DNA of 35,448 bases, taken from Pelagophyceae sp. CCMP2097. Taxonomy: Eukaryota > Sar > Pelagophyceae. The position numbers were made by a program, and so were the translations under genes. Below, one piece after another: positions 9,093 through 19,287 of the stretch. Within the stretch, counting starts at the first letter, position 1, and each line of letters starts with the position of its first letter. The stretch covers positions 231,754 through 267,201 of the forward strand of contig MU657216.1 in the NCBI GenBank assembly GCA_026770575.1. Direction: 5' to 3'. The notes under the pieces were generated by a model that was given only the letters and a program-made list of their open reading frames with translations, did not search any database and was not told the origin of the DNA.

Positions 9093-10918
9093 ATGCCTAC
9101 GCGCCGGGACCGGCCGTGCGTGCGGCGCGCTTTGTTCTGCCTCGTCTGCGTCGCGGTGGCGTGCGTGTTTGCGCAGTCGCTGGACGTGGCGACGCGGGGT
9201 TTCGGTCCCACTTATGCGGACGACAAACCCCTGCCTCTGCTGCTCAAGCTCCACAAGACCGGTGCGCAGGCGCCGCCGGCGAGGATCCTCGAAAGACGTC
9301 GATTCAGGCGGCACGTCCGTCGCCACCGCACTCGCGAGGAACGTCTTCTGCGACGATGCCACGTGCGTTTCTGTGGATGCTCTCCCGGGGAAGGCACCCG
9401 CCGTGCGTGGATCGAGAGCGACGTGCGTGGATCGACGCGCGAAGGTACGCGCGTTGGCGCGCGTGGCTCGACGGCGACGCCCCGACGGCGGCCGTCTCGT
9501 ACCGCGACCGGTTCCGGCGGCCGTTCCGCGAGGCGGTGGCGCGCGACGATTCGGCGCCCGCGCGCAGCGGCAACGCGTCGCAGCGCGGGTCGCTGCGCGC
9601 GGCTCCCGGGGAAAAGGAGACGCGCCTCGGCCTCGTCCGCGCGGTGGCGCCGCGTTTTGTGGTAAACGCGGCGGCGTCCTTCTGCGGCAACTACGACGGC
9701 CACTGGGCCACCAACGCCTTTCGCGCTTTGGGGCCGCGCGGCATGCGGTGGTGCGGCGGGTTTTCGCCGCATCGAAACGTCAAGCTCATCGTCATGCTGC
9801 GAGACCCCGTGCCGAGATTCATCTCCAGACTCTACTACGAGCTCGGCGGGCGGTCGGACCTGCTCCTTAAGGCGCCGTTCAGTTCGCCCGCGGATTCGTG
9901 GAATGCGCAGGATTTGAGGCAGATGGAACGTGTAGCGTGCGAGGCTTGCACCAACATCAATGGAGGTCATTGCGCCTGGAAAGGCGGCCTCTGCGACTCG
10001 CCGCAGGAGTACCTAGTCGTGCTCTCACGCTTGGGGCGATTGGGGTCACGCGGCGCTTTACAACGGGCGGGTTTGAAGAGCGACACCGACGACGCCTGGC
10101 CCTTCATATCTCCGCCGTCAAGCGGCGGCGGCCTCGCCGACGCGCGCAAACGCGCCGCGCACTCTTTAGAGTTCGACTTTGCGGCGGTGGGAGTGCTCGA
10201 GGACCTGCACACGTTTTTAACCTTAGTCGCCGACGTCCTCGACTGGCCTTTAGAAAAGATGCTCTACGCGTCGAAGAAAGTGCACGTCGCCTCGGGCGGC
10301 GAGCGCTTTGCCGAGCCGCAGTGCACTTTACGGAAACGCGAAGAGCAAATCCTCGGCGGCCACCGTAGACGGGCGCAAGAGGCCGGGAGCGAATCTCGTC
10401 GGCGCGATGAGCGCCTCGAGAAGCGCGCCAACGCCGACGCTGCCAAGCAGACGAATTCTTCCGTCGGGTGGTCGGGCGTCTTTCCGCTTTTGGGTTGGAA
10501 CGATCCTCGAAAAGGCAAGCTCGGCCAGGCCGCCGTCGCGTACGCCCGAGACCGCAACGCCGACGACGTTTCGCTCTGGGGTCTCGCAAAGGCGCTGGCG
10601 ACGGCTCGAGCCGCGGCGCTGCGCGATTCCGAAGCTGGACCGCGCTTTGACGTTTTACAAAGAGCTTATTCCGCCGGGGCAATCGCAGACTCCGAGGGCT
10701 TTTACAACTTTTGCGACTGGCAGACAAAAGACCACGACAAGGCTCGCAAAGGCGCCGCGAATGTCAACCTCGAGTGCCGCAAATGTACGGACAAGCTCCC
10801 TACCGCGCCCTGCCAACTAAACGGCAAGGGCTTATCCACGCCGCTGCGGACAACGTGCCTCGCCGGCCTCGACGTCGACGCCGCCGACCCGGCGTTGCAG
10901 ATCAAGTACGCGCCCTGA
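9093..10918 (+). CDS. Type II membrane sulfotransferase (Golgi type)
   Basis: Modelled as join(9093..9261, 9308..9362, 9445..10918), 565 aa. A signal-anchor (ALFCLVCVAVACVFA, residues 13-27) near a basic N-terminus predicts a Golgi enzyme with a lumenal catalytic domain. LKLHKTGGTSVA (about 51-62, made by joining exons 1 and 2) is the 5'-phosphosulfate loop that binds PAPS. LRDPVPRFISRLYYE (about 192) is the 3'-phosphate site with the conserved Arg and Ser. Together they mark carbohydrate sulfotransferases, which would modify cell-surface glycans. The acceptor sugar is unknown. The C-terminal third has a charged, probably coiled region and several Cys residues. The second intron (GTGCGT...AAG) is chosen because it restores frame; alternatives exist within the same 80 bp. 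The stop lies 134 bp from the stop of the convergent RRM-RAP gene. Confidence 0.85.
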
Positions 10919-11052
10919 CGCCGTCCAAAACGCGCGTCGTGTACCCCCGGCGACTCGAAATTGTACAAGCTTGTAAAAGGAGGGTCCCTTCCCTACCCGA
11001 AACTCAATCTTCCCCCGCACGGGCGCGAGGCGCCTGCGTCGCACGATGAATG

Positions 11053-13912
11053 TTACATGCCGAGGTGGTCGGTCTTGACGAGTGCCTTTTTGGCTATCTT
11101 GGCTTCCTTGGCATTGGCTCGTGCCACCGCCGAGGATCGGACCACGTTCAGGTCCGTCACAGCCCAATGCTCGTCGGGGATCGCGGGCCGGCCGTCGCCG
11201 AGCATGGCCCGCGCCGACCGCACAAACGGCCGCGCAGCCAACCACACTGCACGCGCCGACGCCTTTTCCGCCCTTGCCACTGCGAAGGGTGAGGCCTTTG
11301 CCAGGCTTTTCGCCTTTTCCCCTTTCTGCGCCGGAGCCTCGGGTTCGTCCTCGCCGCTGGGCGGCGGCGGCCGGAAGGGTATCCTCACGCGCACGCGCCG
11401 CGGCGCCGCGGCGCCGCGCCGTAGAGAATCCGACAGCTTGATCTTGAAGCGCAGGTACCTGGGACTCTGGAATCAAGCGTCTGCTTTTGTACGATTGCGG
11501 GGTCTGTCTCCGGCGCCTCGACGGCCACAATTGCGGGCCTTTGCCTCTCGCCCCGGCTGCCGCTCACGACGTCGTACGTCGTGAGGCGTGCAGCGCGGTC
11601 CGTGCTTCCCGACCCGGACGCGGTTGGGTGCTCTTCCCGTTCCGTCTTGGACCGTTTTTCCATCCAATCGAAATAAGGCACGCGGATCACGTCCCACCCC
11701 AGCCTTCGCAGCAGCCGCTCTTTCGCGACGCTCGTGCCGTCCAGCACGTGCCTCGACGGCCCGTCTCGGAGCGACCCGGCGAAGAAATGTGTGGCACCGT
11801 CGAATTCTACGCAAACCTTAGTATCCGGCTGCGCAATCACCAAGCTGATGCCCTCCGCCGTAATGTGCCCAAACGAGTGCGCCCAGCCCATGTTCGAGAG
11901 CACCTTGGAGACGTCGAACTGCGACTGCGACCTATTCGAAGAGGTGCGGAGCGTCCGGCAATGAATTTGCGGCCGGCCAAGACTCTTCCCGGCCATCCCC
12001 GACCTCGGATGCCATTCTGTCATCACAAAGGCGTTCCTGCGACGGGTCTTTCGACCAGCGACACCGCTTGCGGCGGGCTCGGGAGGTACGCCTTTCGGAG
12101 CTGGACCGCGCGCCTTCTCAAAACCATCGTGAGCGCGTTGGCCGGGGCGTCCAGCAAGAGCTGCAGATAAACTTGATGGAGCTGCGCGAGGTTCTCCCTG
12201 CAAAAGTCGCCCATCTTCGCCTCGACTTGAGGTGCCATGGCCTCGAAGAGCTGCGGCGTCGCGAAACCGGCGGTGCAAAAGGCCCACGCTGTGTTCGAAA
12301 GCTGTTGTGCATTAAACGTCGAGATCTGCAGCGCCGTCTCGATCCCGACGGCGCGGAAGAACTCGGGCGCTTCTACACCCGCCGTCGCAAAGGCCCAGAC
12401 CATGTTGGCTAAAGCTTGCGAGGTGAAAGTGGCGGCGCGCGTCGTGGCTTCTTCGGCCACGGTTTTAAAGAGTGCCGGCGCCGCGACGTTTGCCGTGGAA
12501 AAGGCCCAGGCGAGGTTGGCGAGCTCTTGGGGTTTGAAGAGTTGGATCTTGTGTTGTGCATGCGTTGCAGCGACGTTGAACAGCGTCGGGGCTTCAGCTG
12601 ACGACTTTGCAAAGGCCCAAAGAGTCATCGAAATCTCCCGCGGCTTAAAGTCCGGCATCCGCTTCCACGCCTCGCCCATGACCGCTCGGTACAGGTGCGG
12701 CGCCTTGAAATTTGCAGTGGTATAGGCCCAGACGAGGTTGGCGAGGTTTTGCGCCTTGAATCGCATAATCTGCTTTATAGAGGCGTCTGCGACGGCCTCG
12801 AACAACGACGGCGCCTTGACCTTGGCCGTCGCAAAGGCCCACGCCGTGTTTGCCAAATCTTGGGCTGACCAGGATTCCATATCATTGTCCGCCCTGTTTG
12901 CTAGCGCGTCAAAGATTTTAGGCGCGGGAGAACCCGCCCTCGTTAAGGCCCAAACCATGTTGGCCAGGTTCTGCGGCGAGAAAGATTCCATCTTGTTCGA
13001 CGCCTCGAGAGCGGCGGCCTCGAAGAACAAGGGGGCGGCGGCGACGCCTGCTTTTGAAAAAGCCCAGATCATGGTCGAAATGTGGACGTGATTCAGCGTC
13101 GCAATCTTCACTAGAGCCTCGGCCGCAATCGCTTCAAACAACAATGGCGCTTTAATGTCCGCCTTTGCAAAGGCCCACGCCGTCGTCGCCAGCGCCTGCG
13201 CGTTGAACGTGGCCATCTTCTTCGGCGCTTCCACCGCCACAGCTTCGAACAACTCCAAAGCGTCGAACTCGAAGACGCTGGCCATGCCCCAGACCGCGGA
13301 AGCGAGGCCGCGCGCCTCCCATTTGTCGCCTTCTCTTTGAATACTTTCGGCACCGGCTTTCACAAGTTTTCGGACCAACGGCCAAGAAGAAACTTCCAGC
13401 TTGCCGAGGCTGCCGAGCTTGTTCAGCGCCGTCGCGAGGTTGATGACGTTGAAGCGGTCGCCTTCCTTGGAGTACACGGCGAGGAGCTCACAAGCGGTTT
13501 TACTAGAGCCGAGGCGAGCGTTGAGCAATATGGCGGCGCCGCGGCTCTGGCCCGGCTTACTAGCGTCGTCATCCGCCGCGCGGTCGACGGGTTTCGAGAG
13601 TTCGACGACGAGTGGGCGGCCTTTGATGAGGAAACCGTCCATGGCCTTTTGAACCTCGTCGGCTTCTAAAGCGTCCACGGAAACGAAACAAAAATGGCGG
13701 AGTTGCCCCGTCGGCGCGTGCACGGGCACCACGACGCTGTGCACCTCGCAGACCGCCTCGAACGCAGAGCGGACGTCCGCCGCGGTGGCGCCCATCGGGA
13801 GATTGCGCACGAAAAGATCGACCACCGACTCGGAGGCCACTTCCTCGGGAGCGGCGCTGCCGAAGCGCCGCAGCGGCCAGAGGCCCGCGGGCGCGCGCGG
13901 CCACTTGCGCAT
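11053..13912 (-). CDS. RRM + 37-aa helical repeats + RAP domain protein
   Basis: Complement of join(11053..11458, 11653..12036, 12090..13912), 870 aa. The N-terminus (MRKWPRAPAGLWPLRRF) is basic and amphipathic, like a mitochondrial presequence. An RRM follows (RNP2 LFVRNLP, RNP1 LRHFCFVSV, residues about 31-107). Then come about ten helical units of 37 residues (about 195-570) of the form F..Q.LAN.AWAFATA...AP.LFEAVA. A RAP domain (about 665-745) carries VCVEFDGATHFF, LLRRLGWDVIRVPYFDW and, after the 194-bp second intron, YLRFKIKLS. RAP and helical-repeat proteins bind organelle RNAs and act in their processing, stability or translation; RNA binding is inferred here from family knowledge. 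The 53-bp first intron (GTACCT...CAG) is supported by phase only. A basic, Ala/Lys-rich tail of about 110 residues follows the RAP domain. A relic of one unit lies at 909-983. Confidence 0.85.
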
Positions 13913-14307
13913 CGACGTCACCGAGAGGCGCTCAGCGGCGCGCCAGCCTCCAGGGAGGCCACCTCGTCGAAAGCTTTCTGGAATGCGATTCCTTTCGCCA
14001 AAAGTTGCTCTTATTTTAAAGTGATACTAGGATTCCTACAATGTACATCTCAGTTTGCCCTGCACTCTGTGACCGTCTGGAGGCCTGGTAGCTGGAGGCC
14101 TGGGCAGACTCAAGCAGACCTCTGCTGAGGGCGACGAGGGATCTGTGACCTCTCTCTCCGTGCGAGGCGAGTACGCACTCCTTTCGCCTCGAACGCGACC
14201 AGTCCTCCGGAGGCGCCATCGCAGATTTGGCCGGCGTTGTGCGTGGTATGATTCATTCGTTTTAAGGTGGTCGTCTCGACGTTTAAAGGTGTGGTCCTCT
14301 TGCGGCG
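13913..14307. other. Gap upstream of the RRM-RAP gene
   Basis: This 395-bp stretch contains the promoter of the RRM-RAP gene and the 3' region of the Cys-rich gene, both on the minus strand. The 12-bp word CTGGAGGCCTGG is repeated at 14077-14088 and 14092-14103. I see no gene in it. Confidence 0.5.
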
Positions 14308-14927
14308 TCAGTACCAGTCGAAGATGCCGCCTCGCGTGTTTGACCGCACCGACTTTTTGAAGACGAGTTTTCGATGCTGGAAGATTGCAGAGACGTAGCC
14401 CGAGGAGAGGCCGCGGCTGCAGTTGGAACACGACGTCGTGTGGCACATGACCAAGACGGGCGCATTCGCGCAGAGCAGCTGCTCCAAAATGGCCCGCTCG
14501 CCGTCGTCGGCCCTGTCGGCCTTGGACGAGACGGCGGATTTGAGCAAATCGCGCGTCCCCGAGTCGCCCGAACGACCGCCTGCAAATGCGCTCGCCGGGG
14601 CACGCCGAAACAAGGCGCGGGGGATGGGGACGCACCGCCGATCCCGGCGAGGCGCCGACTTCGCGGCTGCTGCTCGTCGAGCGACGTGGCGGCCGGGGCC
14701 ACGGGCGGCGCGGCGGCCGCGGCCGCGGGCGCGCTGCGCCCGCCCGCGAGGAGGCGCCGTCGTCGTCGTCCCTGTGGAGTCGACGGAACGTCCCTTCGGG
14801 CGGTCGTCGCATCCGCCGCCTTGGTCGCCGTCGAGCACCCGCATATCCTGTTGTTCTTGAAGCATCTTTTCTTTTCGTTGCAATAAACGCCGCAGCGCAT
14901 GCAGAAGCTCCCCGGCGGCATCGCCAT
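14308..14927 (-). CDS. Cys-rich protein of unknown function
   Basis: Complement of join(14308..14579, 14636..14927), 187 aa, one 56-bp intron with GTGCGT and TTTGCAG. I do not recognise the family. The N-terminus has six closely spaced cysteines (positions 9, 12, 16, 22, 29 and 31), including the start FCMRCGVYCNEKKRC, which suggests a small zinc- or disulfide-based module. A low-complexity Ala/Arg/Gln linker follows, then a better-ordered C-terminal part with GERAILEQLLCANAPVLV and a second Cys cluster, MCHTTSCSNCSRG. Frame and splice join are consistent, and the exon 2 C-terminus reads as real protein. The start ATG lies only 34 bp after the stop of the upstream fucosyltransferase gene on the same strand, so either the promoter lies inside that gene or the two share a transcript. 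Confidence 0.6.
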
Positions 14928-14961
14928 TTCGGCCGCCGCCGCGCCGGCGGACCGCGACACG

Positions 14962-16449
14962 TCAAATGCCGAAGTGCTGACGCGACCTATCCGACGCCGA
15001 ATTCGAAACCAAGGCGGGCGCGGCCTTGCAATCAGACGCCGCCGTGGCGCTGGAGTTGAAGAGGCCTTTTTGGACGACGTTTAGCGCGCGGACGTGCGCG
15101 ATGCCCTGCGTCGCGGCGCCGGTCGCCGCTATACGGCCGCGTGGCCCCAAAGCCCTCGATGCTGGTACCGGACCTTATCTCCCCGGCTGTACGTCTCGGA
15201 CGTCGAACCGTAGAGGTCCGAGACGAAGAGGACGGGCACGTCGAGGCGGTTTCCGATGATGCGCTCGGCCGTCAGCGCGCGGTCCGCCGCATTCACGAGC
15301 TCCGTGGCGCAGCGCTCGACGTTGGTCGCGCGCGCGTGCTTCTCAGAACGCCACTGCACGCACGCCTAGGATTTCCGAATCCGGGGCCTTTCGCGGTCGC
15401 GCGACGCACGTATTTCCCGGCGCGGGCCGTCGTCTTGGCGACAAAGTCGTAAAGGCGCGTCGAGTACGGGAACTGGAACACGTCAAAACACCTATACACC
15501 GCCTCAAAGGCGGCGCCATCCGGCCCCCGAAACCCCGGACCGCATCCCCGGGCGCCGGCGCTGGACGGTTTCATGGTGCACGCGCCGTCGGAGATCTGCG
15601 AGTTGCTGAGCGACCGGAACCAGCAGCCTGGTGATCGACGGCGTTCGACGGCGCTCCGTGTCGTACGGCGGCGACGGCGGCGCTGCTCCCCGAGGGCCGT
15701 CCGCACTCTGCCTCAAGGTTGTCCGGGTTTTCCAGTCCGTGAGTCCGCGGCGCGGGCCCCGCGCCGACGTAGAGCACGCGCTGCTCCTGCTGCTGCGGAG
15801 CGGCGTTTGTTTGGCCGATCTTGCTCGGGCCCTCGGATCTGTCGTGGAAATAGGCATCGTCTCGCAGCGCCGGCCCGGTGCCGGGTCGGGCGACGAGGGC
15901 CCGCCAGTCTTGGATCGAGATGACGGCGACGTGCGCGCACGCGCCGCGCATCGCGCGCAGCGCCGAGAAGGGTGTGTTGCCGTGCGCGCACGGCGACACC
16001 GTCCGCGCGTGGACGCCCACGACGGCCGGCAGCGCGTTGCCGCGCTCGACCTTTGACTCGTACGGCGAGACGACGTAGGAGTCGCACATGGCCGGCTCGA
16101 CGAACGTCCGGCCGAGCAAACGCGCCCACGATGCGGCCTCAGCGACGACGGCGACGTTCTTGTTGCCCTGAAAAAGGCAACGGGTGCCCGGGTTGCGTTG
16201 TTGTTACTGTGGCGAGAGAGCCAAGGGCGATAGGCGCCCACGGTCTCGGACGCCGCCGCTGACCTGCTCGCCTGCGTCGAGGAGGACGAGGAAGCGCTCG
16301 ACGTTTGGGGGTTTACGTTTGGCCTCGCATTCCGACGAATTGAACGCCGCCGGCGCAGCCAGCCGCGGCAATGACGCCTCCAACGCGCCCGACACCGCCG
16401 CCCAGGCCATAAAAGGCCGCAGCCGCCGCGCCCACCGCCAAGTCGCCAT
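14962..16449 (-). CDS. Probable O-fucosyltransferase-like glycosyltransferase
   Basis: Complement of join(14962..15105, 15174..15365, 15410..15605, 15707..16167, 16264..16449), 392 aa. An N-terminal signal or anchor segment (FMAWAAVSGALEA) is followed by RFLVLLDAGEQGNKNVAVV and SWARLLGRTFVEPAMCDSY. This resembles the start of the GDP-fucose O-fucosyltransferase fold, where a glycine/asparagine-rich loop precedes 'A..L.RTLV.P'. Later come KYACVQWRSEKHA (the usual HxR-like strand) and VPVLFVSDLY (the 'vyvatD' strand). It would transfer fucose or another sugar in the ER or Golgi lumen; donor and acceptor are inferred from family only. The 44-, 68- and 96-bp introns join well. The 101-bp intron at 15606-15706 is uncertain; an alternative acceptor near 15627 would add a few residues but breaks phase with the visible donors. 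Confidence 0.65.
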
Positions 16450-16741
16450 GCATGGAAAGGGTCCCAGTTCACGGTGGCCTCCGTTTACGTCAAGCGCTGC
16501 ATTCGGCGAATCTGGGGCGCAAACAAGCCCGCCGGTCGTGGTCCCGAGTCACGGTAGGAGCCTGCTTACGCAACGCGTTTCGTGGACGAGCAGGGCGTGG
16601 ACGAGCAGTGACAAAGAGAGCTCCAAAGATTTCCGTAGAAAGAGGACACCGAGTATACCTGGCGGATGGGACGCGTCCGACGAGGCCTGCGCACCGGCCG
16701 GCGCGTCGCGTCTCCGCTGGCATCGAGCAAGGTACAGGACA
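16450..16741. other. Gap with no gene seen
   Basis: This 292-bp stretch lies between two minus-strand models. It should hold the promoter of the fucosyltransferase-like gene and the 3' end of the next model. I see no motif in it. Confidence 0.4.
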
Positions 16742-17432
16742 TTAGGGGCGGTTTGGCGGCGTCATGGCCCCGCGAGTTGCGCTGCGGCGGCGAGGCGGGC
16801 GACGCGGTCCCGCTTGCCGGTCGTCCTTGAGGAGGGCCGCCGGCGGCAACGCGTGCACGGCGGCAGCGATGACGAGCGAGGCGCGCTCGAGGTCCTCGAC
16901 GGGGTCGGAATCGCAGACGATGAGCGTGTCGATGAGCAAATCGTCGAAGCAGTGCGTCGCTTCGACGACGGCGTGCAAAGCGCAGCAGTCCAGCGGCAGC
17001 GCGCCGCACCGCGTCAAAGCGTCCAATAGGTCAAAGGCCTTGCGCGTCTCGCTCCGCTACTCCGCCGCGCACAAAGACAAGGGATACCAACCTGTGCAAA
17101 ACAAGCATATCCATCGTCGACAGAGGTGGCGAGAGACCGTTCATGTCGATAGTCTGGACGTTCGCCTCTGGCATGCGGGCCGGTGCTTGCAACTTGCACC
17201 ACGAGATGCCTGCCTCGTCGCAACTCGAACCAAAACCGTTAACTCTGGTCGGTGAGTTCCGCACGTTGACGGAAGACCAAGCGACCAGGCGTTTCAGCGT
17301 CGCCACACCCCAACCCACCAAGTACCCCGCGGGGCTGGCGACCAGCCACCCAGGCGCCGGCGGCAGGCCAGGGGGTCGTGGCCGGCGGTCCAGAGTCAAA
17401 CTGCTCTCGGGCGCGGCGATGGACGCGGCCAT
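16742..17432 (-). CDS. Hypothetical protein
   Basis: I do not recognise this protein. Two coding-like segments lie on the minus strand. The first, from ATG 17432 to about 17114, contains YLVGWGVATLKRLVAWSSV and GFGSSCDEAGISWCKLQAP. The second, from about 17057 to 16800, contains RSETRKAFDLLDALTRCGA, CCALHAVVEATHCFDDLL and DPVEDLERASLVIAAAVHAL, which look like amphipathic helices. A 46-bp intron (GTTTTG...TAG) would join them in phase. The last 25 codons before the stop at 16742 are Arg/Pro-rich and may belong to another frame; a neighbouring frame ends with a more natural helix. The start codon overlaps the 5' end of the opposing plus-strand model by 14 bp, so at least one N-terminus is probably wrong. 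Confidence 0.4.
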
Positions 17433-17760
17433 CGAGCCGTTGCCAGAAGAAGGCGCGTTGCTGCCACATCAGCTTTCGCTGGCGGTGGCGGCTCTACTGT
17501 GTGCAATCTCGACGGGTATGCTGCACGACCACACCGTGGTGCAGAGCGTGTAACGGCTGTGCCTGCAGCTGTTCAAGGCGGAACGATTTGTGCCGCCGGA
17601 TTCGCGGCCAGAAAGAGACTTTAATGAGTTCCGACTTTCTGGATGTTGGACGAACTTGGCCGCCCGCGTCGGGCGCGCTGCGACGGCGGCTTTAGAGGAC
17701 GCCGAGGTCGAGCTTCTCCTCAACGTAGTTCTCGCCGAGCGACTAAAGAAGGCAGGATGA
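17419..17760 (+). CDS. Hypothetical protein with an internal stop codon
   Basis: From ATG 17419 a coding-like frame runs HQLSLAVAALLCAISTGML and on to TVVQSV, meets TAA at 17551-17553, and then continues in the same frame as LCLQLFKAERFVPP, SGCWTNLAARVGR and ALEDAEVELLLNVVLAERL to TGA at 17760. Both halves look like amphipathic helices, so one protein cut by a stop is likely. Options are a nonsense mutation, a sequencing error, or removal of the stop by a 21-nt GT...AG segment (17548-17568) whose loss would keep frame; an intron that short would be exceptional. The 3' end overlaps the last exon of the plastid-targeted gene on the other strand. No family is recognised. Confidence 0.4.
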
Positions 17761-18520
17761 GGCCACGACGGCGCCGCATGATGCCACGACGCCACTGTGG
17801 CCACCACAAAGAGGGACGCACAAGGAAGAGAAAGCCCATGAACTTCGTCTCGCGCTCCTTCTCCTTCATCGACTGGTCCTTGAGCATCAACTTCTTGCGC
17901 GACAGCGCTTTCTACAAAGGGGGGACGGGTGAAGCGACGGCGACACATTTTCGAAGATCGTTTTTTAAACGAGAAAAGCGGCAAGAAAAGCGAGCAAGTA
18001 GACGGCTGCGCACTTTTGCCTTAATGAGAGACGGGGGCTCGCGGCGAGACGACACTCTGGGCGGGGCCTCTCAGGACGCACCTTGCGCGGGCCGCGCTGC
18101 ACGGGCGCGCGGGACATGTACTTGCGCGAGTTCTCGTAGTTACGCTGGCGCTTCTCCTTCTTCGTGTTCCGTCGGGACGCCTCGAGGACGACGGCCGACG
18201 ACTCGACTGGTCGCGTCGCCGTGGAGAGCAGCGTGCGCGGGAACTAAGCAAGTGGCAAAGGGTCAGACTCGGCAGAGCAAGCAGAGCAATCGAATACAGC
18301 CGCCGCGCCAAACGCAGGAGAGCCCCGGCTGGAGGGCCCCGCTCCGGCGGCATAAGCCGCCTCGGGCCCTCGAAACGCGTTATTTCTCCGTGCCGCCCGT
18401 TGAAACCGACCCCTCGGTCACGCGGCGCGCCCGCGGCGGTCGGCGCGCGAGACGCACCGCGGCCTGCGGCACGAGCGCGCTCGCGAACCCGAGCGCCGCG
18501 AGGACGAGGAACGAGCGCAT
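17692..18520 (-). CDS. Small plastid-targeted basic protein, unknown function
   Basis: Complement of join(17692..17742, 17822..17911, 18083..18243, 18458..18520) with exon 2 beginning at 18243 and ending at 18082, 121 aa. All three donors are GTGCGT, acceptors are TTAG, GTAG and TTAG, and every junction is phase 0. Introns are 214, 170 and 79 bp. The N-terminus MRSFLVLAALGFASALVPQA is a signal peptide whose cleavage site reads ASA-L, like the ASA-F motif that stramenopiles use for import into their complex plastid. The mature part is short and very basic: NTKKEKRQRNYENSRKYMS, then ALSRKKLMLKDQSMKEKER, ending ENYVEEKLDLGVL. A ribosome-associated or RNA-binding role would fit the charge, but I do not recognise the family. 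The last exon overlaps a plus-strand frame. Confidence 0.75.
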
Positions 18521-18738
18521 AGTCCCAAACCTCTGAAGAACTGCAACCTCGCCAAGAAACGAGAGAGAGAAGAACGACCGCTCGCCAAAAGGGACGTGGG
18601 ATTTAGGCGATTGCTGCGCGACATTGCCAGTGCGAACGTCCGTCTGTCGAAGCGGCTCGGCGCTTGGGACCTATACGCCTGGTCTCCGGCGTGGTGGTCA
18701 GCTCGGTGGTTGTGGTGCGTGCCTTCGTCTCGACTTCG

Positions 18739-18783
18739 GTCTCCCGGCTTCCGTGCGACCTGTCTCCCGGCTTCCGTGCGACC
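18739..18783. repeat. 22-bp direct repeat in a divergent promoter
   Basis: Two exact 22-bp copies (18739-18760 and 18762-18783), both containing CTCCCGGCTTCCGTGCGACC, sit 23 bp apart in the 305-bp gap between the divergent start codons at 18520 and 18826. They end about 40 bp before the plus-strand ATG. A tandem regulatory site or a 5' UTR duplication is possible. Confidence 0.75.
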
Positions 18784-18825
18784 CGTGTCTAGGGCTCGCG
18801 TCTGCCGTGCGTTCGAATTGGCGCG

Positions 18826-19284
18826 ATGAGCGACTCGGAGGACGACTTGGGCACGATCCCGCTGTGCGTCGTCGAGCCGGTTTCGAAGAAGAAGCGCAAA
18901 CTCGCGGTAGCGACGTCGACGCATTCGCTCGAGGCCTCCGTCGCGGCCGCCGAAAACGAGGCGAAGCGGCTTTTCGACGCGGCGGCGGCGGCGCGCCACG
19001 CGAGAGAAATCGCCGAGAGGCGAGCCGAAGACGAAGCGGCGTCTTCCAGGGACCCCAGCGCCGACGCCGCCGACGCGCGCTCGAGCGACGCGGCGAAGAA
19101 GGATTCGAAGAAGGAAAAGGAGTCGACTTGGTCGAAGAACCGGAAGAAGGAGGCAAAAGGTCAGTCGACTTTCTCGGCGCATTACGAGCGGGAATGCCCA
19201 GATTACTGGCGCGGAAACGACGGCGGCGGCGCCATGCAGGACCGAGCGCTGTCCGGCACAGGCGAGAAATTCTCAAAGTTCTAA
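18826..19284 (+). CDS. Lysine- and glutamate-rich protein, unknown function
   Basis: Single-exon frame of 152 aa from ATG 18826. It begins with an acidic MSDSEDDLG, has the basic cluster SKKKRK (residues about 20-25, a candidate nuclear localisation signal), then a long Ala/Glu/Arg helix (about 30-95) likely to form a coiled coil, a lysine-rich stretch, and a more specific C-terminus with TFSAHYERECPDYWRGND and ending GTGEKFSKF. The conserved-looking C-terminus suggests a real family, but I do not recognise it. Its TAA ends 3 bp before the TAA of the lipase gene on the opposite strand. Confidence 0.7.
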   Translation: MSDSEDDLGTIPLCVVEPVSKKKRKLAVATSTHSLEASVAAAENEAKRLFDAAAAARHAREIAERRAEDEAASSRDPSADAADARSSDAAKKDSKKEKESTWSKNRKKEAKGQSTFSAHYERECPDYWRGNDGGGAMQDRALSGTGEKFSKF

Positions 19285-19287
19285 TGA

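Noticed and set aside
16184..17029. Plus-strand 281-codon frame
   Set aside because: It runs antisense to the fucosyltransferase start and to the helical minus-strand segment, and has arginine-rich, motif-free content.
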